From Odontocerum albicorne (Eukaryota > Arthropoda > Insecta > Trichoptera > Odontoceridae), in NCBI GenBank assembly GCA_949825065.1, contig OX463855.1, forward strand, positions 41,364,301-41,428,300: a DNA stretch of 64,000 nucleotides, written 5' to 3'. Position numbers and translations under genes: made by a program. Shown piece by piece: positions 61,915-64,000 of this stretch. The notes beneath the pieces are model-generated. The model worked only from the letters and a program-made list of their open reading frames with translations, was not told the DNA's origin and made no database searches. Every line of letters begins with the position of its first letter. Within the stretch, counting starts at the first letter, position 1.

Positions 61915-62522
61915 TTAACACTTCCCTTACTGTGCTAAAAAATTACGCCAGTTACGGTGTTGGACACTGAGGGTACACTAAAAATGTATGTTTTAAATTA
62001 AAATTATGCAAAATCTATTAGTTTTTTTTTAATTAGCTATAAACATCATTTTATTGTGTAATAAAATGTCGAATAATATAAAATAAGTGTAAGAAATGAT
62101 AAAATAATAGTTGAAACAGAGAAGTGACATTTCTATACGAATATAATTTTCCCACTGCGTCGTTCGGTCTGCGCAACGTTCAGAATGCGCATGACTGAAA
62201 AGAGGTCTCCAACCTTTTAACACTTCCCTTACTGTGCTAAAAAATTACGCCAGTAACGGCGTTGGACACTGAGGGTACACTAAACATGTATGTTTCAAAT
62301 TAAAATTATGCAAAATCTGCTAGGTCATTTTTTGTTATTAGCTATAAACATCATTTTATTATGTAATAAAATGTCGAATAATATAAAATAAAGGTAAGAA
62401 ATGATAAAATAAGAGCTAAAACAGAAAGGCATTTCTATAAGAATATTATTTTTACGCTGCGTCGTTCGGTCTGCGCAACATTCAGAATGCGCATGCGTGA
62501 TAAGAGATTTCCAGCCTTTTAA
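61915..62522. repeat. Tandem duplication of a piggyBac end (about 302 bp units)
   Basis: TTAACACTTCCCTTACTGTG at 61915 and 62217, each followed by TTACGCCAGT, GGACACTGAGGGTACACTAA and CGTTCGGTCTGCGCAAC. TTAA occurs a third time at 62519. Diverged from each other by scattered changes. Confidence 0.85.
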
Positions 62523-62814
62523 TTTTTTTTCATAAAATTATACAATAAAATGTAGCGTGTATTTTTTTGGCAATAAAACCATAATTCGAATAAAGACAAT
62601 AAATAACATATAAACAAAATATAAAATGAATATATAAATTCAAAAATCAAGGTTTTAGGGCGAGAAATTTATATAGTATAAACAAACACGAAATTCAAAA
62701 TTATATTATATATAAACAAACACGAAATTCAAATCAATAAAATATATGCAATTTGGAAAATATAAACACTACAGAAAATTTGAAAATAGGACAAACATAT
62801 CATATAATATAATC

Positions 62815-64000
62815 AAAGTTTAATCCTGTGGAGAAAGTTATCGCAATTGGGGCATGAAACCACTTTTTTTTTTACTATATTCTACGTACTAAACACGCAG
62901 GTGTTTGACAAATATTGCAGAATAGCCTGGTTTTTTTTCTCGAATGTTTTTAATAAAACCCACAACTTCCTCTTTTGAGGACCTCACGGGGTGCCAACAG
63001 GGTATTATTTACTAATGTTTCGGATATTGACTCGCCACAATATGTTAAAACTGTATTAAAAGCATCTTGTTGTTGCTATTTTTCCTTTTTAAGATATTGG
63101 GCATTGCCAATTCCAAACTTAACTCTCTTGTGAAATGTTTTCGGTGGTATTAATTATTTTGTTTCCACTCTGGATATTTGTCTATCCATAAGAGGTATGC
63201 ATTCAATGCAGCCATATCTATAATTTCCATAAAAAGACGGAAAGGCCATCTTCTCGTTGACCTTGAGCAAGAGTACTCTCAAGTAATTTGGTCTCCCGTA
63301 TCTACTCCAATTTTCGTATTATTATAATGATGTATAATTACTATAGTGGCTTTTGTTTTTCTGAATAATCAATTTCTGCATCATTGAATTGAGTGGATAA
63401 TAATAATACTGCTTTATTTTTTGTGGTACACACGAAACAAGTATTTTATTTTCAGCTACTATGGATTGTTTTCTCTCTAGACGGTATAAATTCAAGTGAG
63501 ATTACTCTTTTATTTTTTCGAAGCGTGCCAGTTAGAGTTAAACCTTTTAATAAAAGATTATCGGCTAATTTGATGGAGGTAATAAAAATACCTGTGGTTA
63601 TCCTCCTGTTCGTGCCATACTGCGGTTGAACCATTTCTATAACTACTCAGTTACCTTGATTTATCTCTCTCTACGATTATTTATCATACCAGAATAAGCC
63701 TGTAAATTTGTTATGCGTCATATGCCGCCGCAGTCGGCAGCAACCCAGATTTTGATGCCATATTTACCAAGTTTAGACTTCATGTACACGCGAAATGAAC
63801 AATTCTCTCTAAAGTTTGGCAAACGTTCATCTACAGTTATATTCGAAGATGGAGAATAATTGCTTTTGCACATATCCATAAACATTTTTGAAATCCACTT
63901 AATTGGTTCTAATTTATCTGAAAAACCCCTGATATCTCTCTTCTCGGGTTTCTTTATCATCAAAACGAATATGACTGTAAATATAGATGAATCTATCTCG
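62815..64000 (-). pseudogene. piggyBac transposase, broken, runs off the window
   Basis: Minus strand from the edge: IKWISKMFMDMCKSNY, NITVDERLPNFRENCSFR (first catalytic Asp in VDERL, usual DEQL), YMKSKLGKYGIKIWVAADC. After shifts: RRITTGIFITSIKLADNLLL, GTLRKNKRVISLEFIPSRE, ILVSCVPQKIK, then WPFRLFMEIIDMAALNAYLL-like text near 63200, KHFTRELSLELAMPN-like, and the C-terminal Cys-rich finger RLFCNICQTPACLV with SCPNCDNFLHRIK near 62830. Many shifts. The duplicated TTAA ends at 61915 are its likely 3' terminus. Confidence 0.85.

Overview
The window reads as an AT-rich insect nuclear genome segment made almost entirely of transposable elements, with one recognisable host gene. Two short, GC-richer exons on the minus strand (22943..23047 and 19546..19777) encode the N-terminal part of Pellino, a conserved adaptor/E3 ligase of Toll-type signalling. 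They have matching splice sites and phases, so about 3.2 kb of the window is a Pellino intron. Other Pellino exons were not found; the 5' exon(s) lie at higher coordinates or outside, and the 3' exons at lower coordinates or outside. The TE mixture (many mariners, an RTE-like LINE, piggyBac TTAA elements, tRNA-derived SINEs) suggests a moth or related insect; Lepidoptera is an inference, not something the sequence proves.

Layout. 0-10 kb: a cecropia-like mariner end, a mariner inside an RTE-like LINE, a Penelope-like GIY-YIG fragment with a tandem 324 bp duplication, LINE 3' ends, and a 59 bp minisatellite made from mariner coding DNA. 10-19 kb: LINE/SINE pairs, a long inverted repeat around a mariner remnant, an IS630-like element and three minisatellites. 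19-25 kb: Pellino exons with a complete but dead mariner in the intron, then a hAT-type MITE with a perfect 8 bp target duplication. 25-37 kb: TTAA MITEs, a broken mariner, PIF/Harbinger MITEs carrying a MADF exon, and LINE tails. 37-46 kb: two mariners with apparently intact 349-residue transposases (38244..39293 minus; 43156..44205 plus), a 67/135 bp higher-order satellite and a CpG-rich block. 46-56 kb: internally deleted IS630-like and mariner elements, a fold-back mariner derivative, a hAT-like element holding a nested MITE. 55.7-57.5 kb: a 197 bp satellite whose monomer carries a hammerhead-like core. 58-64 kb: two more minisatellites, a PIF element with an intact MADF exon and splice donor, and a broken piggyBac transposase running off the edge.

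The elements are linked. A SINE family appears to share its 3' tail with a resident LINE, so that LINE probably moved it. Three mariner insertions from two families sit at the same TA region of RTE-like copies. Two tandem arrays are built from pieces of transposon reading frames. Penelope-like 3' ends carry a 45-nt hammerhead-type fold, and a related motif recurs in the 197 bp satellite. I see no bacterial-type operon, CRISPR array, rRNA gene or viral gene set.
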